A DNA stretch of 7,001 nt from an uncultured Clostridia bacterium (lineage in GTDB: Bacteria > Bacillota > Clostridia > UBA1381). The DNA is taken from the NCBI GenBank assembly GCA_934481375.1, contig CAKSPN010000091.1, positions 1-7,001 of the forward strand, written 5' to 3'. Positions 1 through 4,607 of this stretch are shown here, piece after piece; the first letter of the stretch is position 1; every line of letters starts with the position of its first letter. Below the pieces are notes generated by a model. That model ran no database searches and had not been told where the DNA came from. It saw nothing but the letters and a program-made list of their open reading frames with translations. The translations under genes and the position numbers were made by a program.

Positions 1-729
1 TTGTACAGTGTAGTGGCTGCCTTCTCCCGCAATCGCTCCGACGTCGGTATTTCCGCTGATCTGCCCTCTGTTGTAGCAGTTTTCAATCTTATTGTTAACA
101 AAAAGATTACCGGTAATACCGCCGACTCTTTCCTTGCCCGTAACCGAACCGGTGTTGTAACAATTTTTGATTGTACCGCTTGGGGTATATCCGGCAATAC
201 CGCCGATATAAAATCCGCTGCCCGTAACGGTAACATTGTTGACGCAGTTTTCAATTCGTCCGCCGTTATCTCCGACAATACCGCCTACCACACTGTGTCC
301 GGTAATCGTACCGCTGACCTCAAGATTTTTTATTGCACCCTCCGATTTGCCGAAAAGACCATAGAAAGTAGCCGAACTGCTCGTGTCCCTGAGACCTATG
401 TCCGTAACCTTGTGTCCGGCGCCGTCGAATGTGCCTTTGAACGGGTGGTTGCCGTTACCGATTGGCTTCCAGCTTCCTCCCAACTGAACGCTGACGTCGT
501 TAGCAAGCTCTATATACTTACCGCTGAAATCTTCACTGCCGTCATTTACAACGGCAGCCACCGCCCGCAGTTGCTGCATGGTAGAAACCAGATACGGGTC
601 TTTCTCCGTGCCGCTGCCGCCCGCAAAAAAATTCAAATTTGCGGCGGAAACCGTGATACGGTTTACGGGCACAACCGACAAAAACATTGCCAGTGATATA
701 ACGAATGATAAAATCTTTTTTGTTTTCAT
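1..729 (-). CDS. Secreted GLUG-repeat surface protein (3' end beyond window)
   Basis: The first 243 residues are visible and the frame is still open at the left edge. Residues 1-29 form a signal peptide: lysines at 2, 4 and 5, a hydrophobic core at about 7-21, and a likely cut after VSA. Residues 38-53 carry a G-x-G-T-x-x-D-P-Y-L pattern followed by M-Q-Q-L, typical of the head of clostridial GLUG-repeat exoproteins. GLFG occurs at 124-127. VGGI-x-G blocks then recur at about 148, 175, 202 and 229, each but the last followed by an I-x-N-C element, giving a period near 27 residues that suits a beta-helical stalk. An AGGAGG site lies 11 bases before the ATG, inside the end of the tetR frame; one base separates the two genes, so they are probably co-transcribed and coupled. 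Known members are surface adhesion-like proteins; the ligand here is unknown. The long plus-strand frame over this stretch is a shadow of the repeats. Confidence 0.85.
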   Translation of the reverse strand, partial: MKTKKILSFVISLAMFLSVVPVNRITVSAANLNFFAGGSGTEKDPYLVSTMQQLRAVAAVVNDGSEDFSGKYIELANDVSVQLGGSWKPIGNGNHPFKGTFDGAGHKVTDIGLRDTSSSATFYGLFGKSEGAIKNLEVSGTITGHSVVGGIVGDNGGRIENCVNNVTVTGSGFYIGGIAGYTPSGTIKNCYNTGSVTGKERVGGITGNLFVNNKIENCYNRGQISGNTDVGAIAGEGSHYTVQ

Positions 730-730
730 T

Positions 731-1324
731 TTAATTGTTTCCTCCTTTATCAACGATTTTCCCCAAATATATTCTTATGCCTGCTTTTAGCAGTTTAAGC
801 TGTTCCTGCAGATAAAATTCATCTTCAAACAATGCATAATGTATGCTTGCACGTATAAATACAAAAATCATTGCCCGAAGAATATCTGCCGAAATACCGA
901 GTTTATCCGCCAGAGCATTTGCGTACTCGGTGTAACGCCGGTCAACGCCCTCAAAAAATTTCTTGCCGTACTCACGGTACTTCGGGTGTGTATATACCTG
1001 ATACATCAGACGGTATTTCTTGCCGTGGGTCTCTGCCGTCCAGTACGGGATTTCGTCGATAAATTTATCCAAGTCCTCGGCGCACGTTGGTGCTTTTGCC
1101 ATAAAATCATCTTCAATTTTGCTCATACAATACTCGGTTGACTGAATAATCAAATCGTCAACGTCTTTGAAATATGTATAAAGATTTGCCGGATTTGTCT
1201 GGCAATACTGCCCCAAGGCTCTTATCCCCACACCGCTTAAGCCGTTTTCGGCATAGCACTCAAAGCATTTTTCCATAAGCTCGTTTTTCCGTTTTTCGTG
1301 AGCTTCTTTGTTGAATACAGCCAT
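731..1324 (-). CDS. TetR/AcrR-family transcriptional regulator
   Basis: A 197-residue protein of usual TetR length. Residues 10-60 form the N-terminal DNA-binding domain, with a helix-turn-helix around 33-55 (GVGIRALGQYC ... NLYTYFKDVDDLI, including the typical LYTYF-K turn). The remaining helical part would be the ligand and dimer domain, and it has no specific motif that I recognise. I chose the ATG at 1324 because a purine-rich AGGGGGGAAG site lies just ahead of it; a TTG eight codons upstream is less likely, as it lies beside the operator and has no site. A perfect inverted repeat sits between this start and a good promoter, which suggests autorepression. The stop codon is one base from the GLUG-repeat gene, so the regulator probably controls that surface protein too. 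The effector is unknown. Confidence 0.9.
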   Translation of the reverse strand: MAVFNKEAHEKRKNELMEKCFECYAENGLSGVGIRALGQYCQTNPANLYTYFKDVDDLIIQSTEYCMSKIEDDFMAKAPTCAEDLDKFIDEIPYWTAETHGKKYRLMYQVYTHPKYREYGKKFFEGVDRRYTEYANALADKLGISADILRAMIFVFIRASIHYALFEDEFYLQEQLKLLKAGIRIYLGKIVDKGGNN

Positions 1325-1344
1325 ATCTTCCCCCCTTGCAATTT

Positions 1345-1364
1345 TCAATCAATCTTTTGATTGA
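1345..1364. promoter_or_regulatory. Perfect inverted repeat, probable TetR operator
   Basis: TCAATCAA and TTGATTGA flank a TCTT spacer, giving an uninterrupted 8-bp inverted repeat. It starts at the last base of the predicted -10 box and covers the likely transcription start of the tetR gene. Size and position fit a TetR-dimer operator. Binding by this particular regulator is inferred. Confidence 0.7.
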
Positions 1365-1392
1365 GTATATCATACTTTGGCTTTTTTTTCAA
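1364..1392 (-). promoter_or_regulatory. Sigma-A-type promoter of tetR and GLUG-repeat gene
   Basis: On the minus strand TTGAAA (1392-1387) and TATACT (1369-1364) are separated by exactly 17 bases. The start codon of tetR is 40 bp past the -10 box and the inverted repeat abuts it, as in a repressible promoter. Confidence 0.75.
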
Positions 1393-1423
1393 TAGTTTTC
1401 GCATAATAATTGCTAAATTTACG

Positions 1424-1461
1424 AATAAAAAAGCAATCCGCCGTTTATCTCGGCGGATTGC
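1424..1461 (-). terminator. Rho-independent terminator (minus strand)
   Basis: An 11-bp perfect stem (GCAATCCGCCG with CGGCGGATTGC, 7-base loop) is followed on the minus strand by six T residues (1432-1427) and then ATT. It would end transcripts coming from the small Cys/His protein gene upstream and insulate the tetR promoter. Its stem is nearly identical to the palindrome at the stop codon of that gene (1702-1730). Confidence 0.8.
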
Positions 1462-1462
1462 A
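1432..1462. repeat. 31-bp palindromic direct repeat, copy A
   Basis: This matches 1701-1731 at 30 of 31 positions in the same orientation; the difference is C at 1441 against T at 1710. Each copy is itself a hairpin with an 11-bp stem. The two copies bound the hairpin array. This copy keeps the T tract of a terminator. Confidence 0.85.
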
Positions 1463-1470
1463 CGGATTGC

Positions 1471-1698
1471 AGACAAACCGTTAAGGTTTGTTTTCTTTAT
1501 TATTGGGAGTTTGAGGTGCTAACCTCAAATTTAAATCGTTTCTGACGACAGGTGCGTCAGAAACGGCATAAAATCAGAAGTTTCGGATTTTGACACTTCA
1601 AAATCCAATCAACGGAACTTCTGATTTTTTCATACAGTAGTTTTGAAAAAAGTGATATATTACTTTTTTCGCCTGTCGGCAATATTTTGCCGACAGGC
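1471..1698. repeat. Array of six different adjacent hairpins
   Basis: No open reading frame fits here. Six stem-loops follow each other almost without gaps: 1473-1491 (7-bp stem, then TTTCTTT on the plus strand); 1510-1529 (8 bp, 4-base loop); 1537-1565 (11 bp, 7-base loop); 1571-1627 (15-bp outer stem with one G-T pair, inner 8-bp stem 1585-1606, ending in T6); 1645-1670 (9 bp, A/T rich); 1671-1698 (12 bp, 4-base loop). The stems are unrelated to each other in sequence. With the two flanking palindromes this makes eight hairpins in 298 bp. It could be a long structured 3' untranslated RNA, stacked terminators for both strands, or a small palindromic element. I recognise no named RNA family. 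Confidence 0.75.
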
Positions 1699-1700
1699 TC

Positions 1701-1731
1701 AGCAATCCGTCGTTTATCTCGGCGGATTGCA
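1701..1731. repeat. 31-bp palindromic direct repeat, copy B (overlaps stop codon)
   Basis: This is the partner of 1432-1462, with 30 of 31 positions identical. The minus-strand gene ends inside it: its last codons Asn-Pro-Pro-Arg and the TAA lie in one arm and the loop. Unlike copy A, no T tract follows on the minus strand, so this copy alone is a poor terminator. Confidence 0.85.
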
Positions 1732-2088
1732 TTTTGAACAAGGCTCCAAACCTATACGTTTTGCATCACTCAAATTAATTTCTATACTTGATTTCAAATA
1801 AGTACAGCCTTGCGAATGATAACATTTTCCCGACTTTGTTCTGTATACCGTAACGTTGGGCGTTTCTGCGGTATTGTCAATGTCGGCGGTCGGTGCGGGA
1901 GTTGTTACCGTTATGAACTCTGTATTATGGAGAAATTCGTTCTCCCGCACGGTGCCGTTTGTATAGGTGGAAACCGTTGTCGCAGTGTCATTGCCGTGAA
2001 TTAAACCGAAAAAGTCCGTTTTAACCCCGGCGAAGGATAAAATACAGACTGCAATCAAGATACCTGCTAATATTTTAAATTTTTTCAT
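1714..2088 (-). CDS. Small membrane-anchored protein with Ada-like Cys/His motif
   Basis: A 124-residue protein. Residues 4-21 form one hydrophobic N-terminal segment (signal anchor or signal peptide). A polar Thr-rich linker of about 60 residues follows. The C-terminal 45 residues carry VYRTKSGKCYHSQGC, then a DAK-x-x-G-L segment and PCSKCNPP. Cys89, His91, Cys95, Cys117 and Cys120 resemble the compact metal-binding module seen at the ends of many Firmicute extracellular proteins, which recalls the zinc domain of Ada. Metal binding is inferred and no enzyme domain is present. An AAGAAGG site precedes the ATG, with somewhat long spacing. It follows the XRE regulator gene by 43 bp and is probably co-transcribed. 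The gene ends inside a palindrome, with its stop in the loop. Confidence 0.8.
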   Translation of the reverse strand: MKKFKILAGILIAVCILSFAGVKTDFFGLIHGNDTATTVSTYTNGTVRENEFLHNTEFITVTTPAPTADIDNTAETPNVTVYRTKSGKCYHSQGCTYLKSSIEINLSDAKRIGLEPCSKCNPPR

Positions 2089-2131
2089 AATATAATTATC
2101 CTTCTTTCGTTTTTGAATATTGTCAGCGATA

Positions 2132-2446
2132 TTATTTCATAGCTCTGACCATCTTTTCTATAAAAACCACCTGTTCGGTCGGTAAATCCTCAAGTTCCTG
2201 TGCAATGCCCTGTAAAATTAACGGCTGAGATGCGTCTATGCTGTCTTTCAATAACTCATCCGCCGATACCTCCAACGCATTTGCCATTTCCACAAATTTG
2301 GAAATGCTCGGCTTTTTGCTTCCCCTCTCAATCTCTCTGAGAAAGCTTACAGATATTTCAACCTGTTCCGCAAAGGCTTCCGCAGTTATGTGTTTTGCAC
2401 GCCTTGCTTGCTTAATTCTTTTTCCCATTTTGCTTACATCTAACAT
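2132..2446 (-). CDS. XRE-family helix-turn-helix regulator
   Basis: A 104-residue protein. Residues about 9-64 form a Cro/C1-type helix-turn-helix domain: KRIKQARRAKHITAEAFAEQ, then VSFLREIERGSKKPSISK with the recognition helix and the typical ERG-x-x-x-P-S turn, then ALEVSADELL. The last 40 residues (LILQGIAQELEDLPTEQ..) are a short helical tail. I chose the ATG at 2446 because GAGGAGG lies 9 bases upstream; the GTG six codons earlier overlaps that ribosome site. A perfect TATAAT lies at 2478-2473 on the minus strand, but I see no convincing -35 box. It leads the small Cys/His protein gene. It could be a stand-alone regulator or a remnant of a mobile-element control gene; the target is unknown. 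Confidence 0.88.
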   Translation of the reverse strand: MLDVSKMGKRIKQARRAKHITAEAFAEQVEISVSFLREIERGSKKPSISKFVEMANALEVSADELLKDSIDASQPLILQGIAQELEDLPTEQVVFIEKMVRAMK

Positions 2447-2597
2447 ATCTGCGAACCTCCTCACTCGGTATAATTATAATCCAAAATTACCCAATTTAAA
2501 ATACGCAATGAGAGGTTCATAACGCTGTAAGTAAGAAATTCCCGACTTTTTTTACTGCCCTCCGCTGTTTGTACAGCTAAAAGTGCGCATAAGAAAT

Positions 2598-2630
2598 AAA
2601 AAAAAGGGTTTGCCGATTGCAAACCCTTTT
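2598..2630 (-). terminator. Rho-independent terminator after rubredoxin copy 1
   Basis: AAAAGGGTTTGC and GCAAACCCTTTT form a perfect 12-bp stem around a 5-base loop. On the minus strand a run of eight T residues (2605-2598) overlaps and follows it. The same hairpin ends the second rubredoxin gene at 4183-4214. Confidence 0.9.
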
Positions 2631-2642
2631 CTTATTCATAAA

Positions 2643-2798
2643 TTATTCCTCTGTGAATGCGTCTTTACCCAATCCGCATACGGGACAAACCCAATCTTCG
2701 GGAACATCTTCCCACGCTGTGCCGGGAGCTATTCCGCTGTCGGGATCGCCCATTTCGGGATCATATACGTATCCGCAGGGACATGCATACTTTTTCAT
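2643..2798 (-). CDS. Rubredoxin, copy 1
   Basis: A 51-residue cytoplasmic one-electron carrier with an Fe(Cys)4 site. It has YACPCGYVYDP at the N-terminus, GIAPGT-x-WEDVPEDWVCPVCG in the second half and a short acidic tail, all typical of rubredoxin. The second knuckle is the normal C-P-V-C-G (Cys38, Cys41). The first is C-P-C-G (Cys6, Cys8), with one residue rather than two between the cysteines. AAAGGAGAT precedes the ATG. It differs from the second copy by one residue (Met16 instead of Val). It lies 48 bp after the DUF1796 gene and has no clear promoter of its own, so it may depend on that gene's promoter. Likely partners are the reverse rubrerythrin and other peroxide or oxygen reductases. 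Confidence 0.93.
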   Translation of the reverse strand: MKKYACPCGYVYDPEMGDPDSGIAPGTAWEDVPEDWVCPVCGLGKDAFTEE

Positions 2799-2813
2799 AT
2801 AACAAATCTCCTT

Positions 2814-2840
2814 TTACTTGCTCATTATCTAAGATACAGT
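2814..2840 (-). pseudogene. Fossil 3' tail of the bfd-like gene
   Basis: Nine codons are recognisable on the minus strand: T-V-S-stop-I-M-S-K-stop. They align without gaps to T-I-S-Q-I-M-N-K-stop at the end of the intact bfd-like gene (4424-4398). The Gln codon CAG has become TAG. Nothing of the gene remains upstream, where the DUF1796 gene begins. This shows that the duplicated segment came from the intact operon. Confidence 0.75.
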
Positions 2841-2846
2841 TATAAA

Positions 2847-3557
2847 TTAAATTGTCTGTTTATGATGGTAATACACATGTAGAATTCTGCAAAATTTTCT
2901 TAATACCGTTTTCGGTATGCTTTTTTTATGTAATTTATGTGGCGATATATTATTTCCGCTTACATTTTTTAATATATATGCTTTGAGTTCCGAATTTTCT
3001 CGAAGAAAATGACGTGCAACATCATCATTGTTATCCTTTTCAACATACCATATTTTAATATCGGAAGACGTTTTCAAATATAAATCTTCTTTATTTGCCA
3101 CAAAGATTATATCATTATTGGCATTATATGATTTCAAGAGTTTATTTATTTTTTCGTAATTATTATTAATATAAATAGCCTCTTCTTTAGAACAAATGTA
3201 TCTTAAAAATAATGTTGGCTCTTTTATTGTATTGTAAAACCGTTTAATTCTTCTGTCATATTTTTGCTTGATTTTATCAATTTGTTTATTAAAACTTTTT
3301 AACTCATCAAAATCATGATAAAAGTCAATATTATATTTGATATTTCTATAATATTGCGGATATTGTTTAAGCTGAAATAAAAATTTCGGGTTGAGAAAGT
3401 CTTTAAAATTATTATCTATTAATTCTAATACTTGATTAAAATTACTAGATATAACCCAATCAAACGGTTGACTTGATTTACGTAAGTTTAAGTAATTCAG
3501 TTCAATCGCCGGAGAGCAAAAAAATCCCAAAGAAATAATATTTTGATATTTTGGCAT
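2847..3557 (-). CDS. DUF1796-like putative papain-like cysteine peptidase
   Basis: A 236-residue soluble protein with no signal peptide. The N-terminus IISLGFFCSPAIELNYL followed by LRKSSQPFDWVISS matches my memory of the DUF1796 family, described as putative papain-like cysteine peptidases and often met near polysaccharide loci. Cys14 in S-L-G-x-x-C and His81 in the F-Y-H-D-F motif are my candidates for catalytic residues; this is inference. Length suits the family. The gene is strikingly AT-rich and full of Asn, Lys, Ile and Tyr, unlike the rubrerythrin or TetR genes, which suggests recent transfer. AAGGAAGG lies close before the ATG, and TTTACA-17-TATATT gives a promoter. It sits between two direct repeats. 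The substrate is unknown. Confidence 0.7.
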   Translation of the reverse strand: MPKYQNIISLGFFCSPAIELNYLNLRKSSQPFDWVISSNFNQVLELIDNNFKDFLNPKFLFQLKQYPQYYRNIKYNIDFYHDFDELKSFNKQIDKIKQKYDRRIKRFYNTIKEPTLFLRYICSKEEAIYINNNYEKINKLLKSYNANNDIIFVANKEDLYLKTSSDIKIWYVEKDNNDDVARHFLRENSELKAYILKNVSGNNISPHKLHKKSIPKTVLRKFCRILHVYYHHKQTI

Positions 3558-3583
3558 AATAATTCCTTCCTTTTTTTGATTAT

Positions 3584-3612
3584 AATATACTTTTATTTAT
3601 ACATATTGTAAA
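3584..3612 (-). promoter_or_regulatory. Sigma-A-type promoter of the DUF1796 gene
   Basis: On the minus strand TTTACA (3612-3607) and TATATT (3589-3584) are spaced by 17 bases, 27 bp before the start codon. It may also serve rubredoxin copy 1, since no terminator lies between them. The AT-rich setting makes chance matches easier. Confidence 0.55.
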
Positions 3613-3625
3613 GCAAATTTAAATG

Positions 3626-3781
3626 TTATATTACATTTGTGTTGTTATGTCTAACTATTAATAATAGGGGCAGAGCAAACTTCTCAGTCACATTTTTCCA
3701 ATCACCTCCGAAGTCTACACTATTGCCATAGCTGCCGGTGCAGGTATCCTTCCAATGCACGGTCTTCCCATAATAACCACA
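3626..3781 (-). other. Unexplained fragment with open frame after the antitoxin
   Basis: About 120 bp (3662-3781) are visibly richer in GC than the AT-rich DNA on either side. Directly after the antitoxin stop, and in the same frame, 51 codons run without a stop (C-G-Y-Y-G-K-T-V-H-W ... D-F-G-G-D-W-K-N-V ...) and look codon-biased like a real gene. It has no start of its own near the top. Inside it, GGAGGTGAT stands 9 bases before a GTG that would give only 20 residues. I do not recognise the sequence. It may be a fragment of a lost gene, perhaps the missing toxin or an insertion scar. Confidence 0.35.
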
Positions 3782-3782
3782 T
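3720..3782 (-). pseudogene. Possible decayed toxin start (20 codons)
   Basis: An ATG overlaps the antitoxin stop by one base (TGATG), the usual coupling in toxin-antitoxin pairs. It opens a 20-codon frame, M-W-L-L-W-E-D-R-A-L-E-G-Y-L-H-R-Q, ended by TAG. The pattern W-x-D-x-A-x-E-x-Y-L-x-x-Q recalls the N-terminus of YoeB/Txe toxins, but nothing downstream in any frame continues that family. It would be a broken remnant; the resemblance is short and could be chance. Confidence 0.3.
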
Positions 3783-4048
3783 CAGTCCGCCTCGATTAAA
3801 TCATGCTGTGCAAAACGAGCCTTGCCCTCTTTTATATCACGTGCAATGCTTTCCAAGTAACGCATATTGGTGTCGGAATAGAACGGGTCAACCGAAACTT
3901 CAAACGGTATGCGCTTTTCTCTGCCGACCTTTTTCGCAAAAATTGTAAATGCGGCAGTCATAGAAAGTCCCAAATCGGAGCAAGCTTTTTCCATACTTTT
4001 CTTTACATCTGAATCCAATTTAAAATTCACATTAACTGTCTGAGCCAT
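3782..4048 (-). CDS. RelB/DinJ-family antitoxin
   Basis: An 88-residue protein. Residues 1-50 form the ribbon-helix-helix DNA-binding part: A-Q-T-V-N-V-N-F-K-L-D as the strand, then V-K-K-S-M-E-K-A-C-S-D-L-G-L-S-M-T-A-A-F as the helices, followed by F-A-K-K-V. The family-typical I-P-F-E-V segment comes at 67% of the length less a few residues (about 57-61), and the acidic C-terminus would bind the toxin. GAAAGGGG stands 8 bases before the ATG and a consensus promoter lies further upstream. In this family a RelE/YafQ-type RNase toxin normally follows, but no intact one is present, so this is an orphan antitoxin, either a relic or a regulator. Such proteins repress their own promoter. Confidence 0.88.
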   Translation of the reverse strand: MAQTVNVNFKLDSDVKKSMEKACSDLGLSMTAAFTIFAKKVGREKRIPFEVSVDPFYSDTNMRYLESIARDIKEGKARFAQHDLIEAD

Positions 4049-4072
4049 ATCTATCGCCCCTTTCTTATTTAT

Positions 4073-4101
4073 ATTATATGCTTAAATAAATAAACCGTCA
4101 A
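4073..4101 (-). promoter_or_regulatory. Consensus promoter of the antitoxin gene
   Basis: On the minus strand TTGACG (4101-4096) and TATAAT (4078-4073) are separated by exactly 17 bases, 24 bp before the ATG. It looks intact even though the toxin is missing. Autorepression by the antitoxin is expected from the family. Confidence 0.8.
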
Positions 4102-4182
4102 GTATTTATCTTTACTTTGTCTTTATATTTTCCCAAAATTTATTTTTTATTCACTGAAAATCAAAATATATAACGCATACGC

Positions 4183-4214
4183 AAAAAAAGGGTTTGCCGA
4201 TTGCAAACCCTTTT
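4183..4214 (-). terminator. Rho-independent terminator of the rubrerythrin operon
   Basis: The same 12-bp stem and 5-base loop as at 2602-2630, with a run of seven T residues on the minus strand (4189-4183). It closes the rubrerythrin, bfd-like and rubredoxin operon 12 bp after the last stop codon. Confidence 0.9.
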
Positions 4215-4226
4215 CTTGTTCATAAA

Positions 4227-4382
4227 TTATTCCTCTGTGAATGCGTCTTTACCCAATCCGCATACGGGACAAACCCAATCTTCGGGAACATCTTCCCAAG
4301 CTGTGCCGGGAGCTATTCCGCTGTCGGGATCGCCTACTTCGGGATCATATACGTATCCGCATGGACATGCATACTTTTTCAT
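4227..4382 (-). CDS. Rubredoxin, copy 2 (operonic)
   Basis: A 51-residue rubredoxin, identical to copy 1 except Val16. It has the same unusual first knuckle C-P-C-G (Cys6, Cys8) and the normal C-P-V-C-G (Cys38, Cys41). The four base differences inside the gene hit three codons, two of them silently, so both copies look maintained as protein. AAAGGAGAT precedes the ATG, 15 bp after the bfd-like gene. As the last gene of the rubrerythrin operon it would carry electrons to reverse rubrerythrin or other oxygen- and peroxide-reducing enzymes. Expression probably follows the PerR-type control at the rubrerythrin promoter. Confidence 0.95.
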   Translation of the reverse strand: MKKYACPCGYVYDPEVGDPDSGIAPGTAWEDVPEDWVCPVCGLGKDAFTEE

Positions 4383-4397
4383 ATAACAAATCTCCTT

Positions 4398-4592
4398 TTA
4401 CTTATTCATTATCTGAGATATGGTGTCCATAATTTTATTATGACACCCTCCGCAGCCCGTTGAACATTTGGTAATCTTCTGCACATCTTCAAACGCTTTT
4501 TCGACATTTTCAAATTTTGTTTCCCTGTGCAAAGCATTTTCAACGTCTGCATAGGTAACCTGCTTGCAATTACAAATAGTATAATTTTCCAT
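4398..4592 (-). CDS. Bfd-like [2Fe-2S] protein
   Basis: A 64-residue cytoplasmic protein resembling the BFD-like [2Fe-2S] domain (bacterioferritin-associated ferredoxin, NifU middle region, nitrite reductase). Cys7 and Cys9 form the C-x-C pair, followed by a V-T-x-x-D-V-E-x-A-L helix; T-G-C-G-G-C supplies Cys47 and Cys50. Cys43 is an extra cysteine just before the second pair. The protein is complete for this fold and no other domain is attached. A GGTGG site precedes the ATG, 15 bp after rubrerythrin and 15 bp before rubredoxin. Position between two iron redox proteins suggests electron transfer in the peroxide-reducing chain; a role in iron release, as for Bfd, is possible, but no bacterioferritin gene is in view. 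Confidence 0.88.
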   Translation of the reverse strand: MENYTICNCKQVTYADVENALHRETKFENVEKAFEDVQKITKCSTGCGGCHNKIMDTISQIMNK

Positions 4593-4607
4593 ATCAAGCC
4601 ACCGTAA

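Larger units (their letters stand above)
2599..2840. repeat. 242-bp direct repeat, copy 1 (rubredoxin cassette)
   Basis: This aligns without gaps to 4183-4424 at an offset of 1584 bp. I count 10 differences in 242 positions. The repeat holds the terminator, the rubredoxin gene, its ribosome site and the last codons of a bfd-like gene. The match fades just before the stop codon of the DUF1796 gene at 2847. Confidence 0.92.
4183..4424. repeat. 242-bp direct repeat, copy 2 (rubredoxin cassette in operon)
   Basis: Partner of 2599-2840, gap-free at a 1584-bp offset. Here the cassette lies in its natural setting: the bfd-like gene is complete and is followed by rubredoxin and terminator. This copy is therefore the likely donor. 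Confidence 0.92.

Noticed and set aside
1..696. Long plus-strand open frame of 231 codons
   Set aside because: The minus strand of the same stretch encodes a signal peptide, regular GLUG repeats and a good ribosome site. The plus frame starts at the window edge without a site and reads as low-complexity shadow of the repeats.
1432..1731. CRISPR array or integron attC series
   Set aside because: Only the two outer palindromes repeat, the inner stems all differ, and there are no regular spacers, cas genes, integrase or cassette genes.
2564..2577. Small palindrome GCTGT-TTGT-ACAGC upstream of the XRE gene
   Set aside because: A 5-bp stem with no T tract and no clear relation to a promoter is expected by chance.
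2583..2882. Plus-strand frames over rubredoxin copy 1 and again at 4194-4463
   Set aside because: They are antisense to rubredoxin and appear twice only because the segment is duplicated.
2599..4424. Composite transposon
   Set aside because: The flanking repeats carry a rubredoxin cassette, not a transposase or terminal inverted repeats, and no transposase lies between them.
4398..4597. Alternative overlapping frame starting at 4597 in the bfd-like gene
   Set aside because: It lacks the cysteine motif order and a suitable ribosome site; the frame starting at 4592 carries all four cluster ligands.
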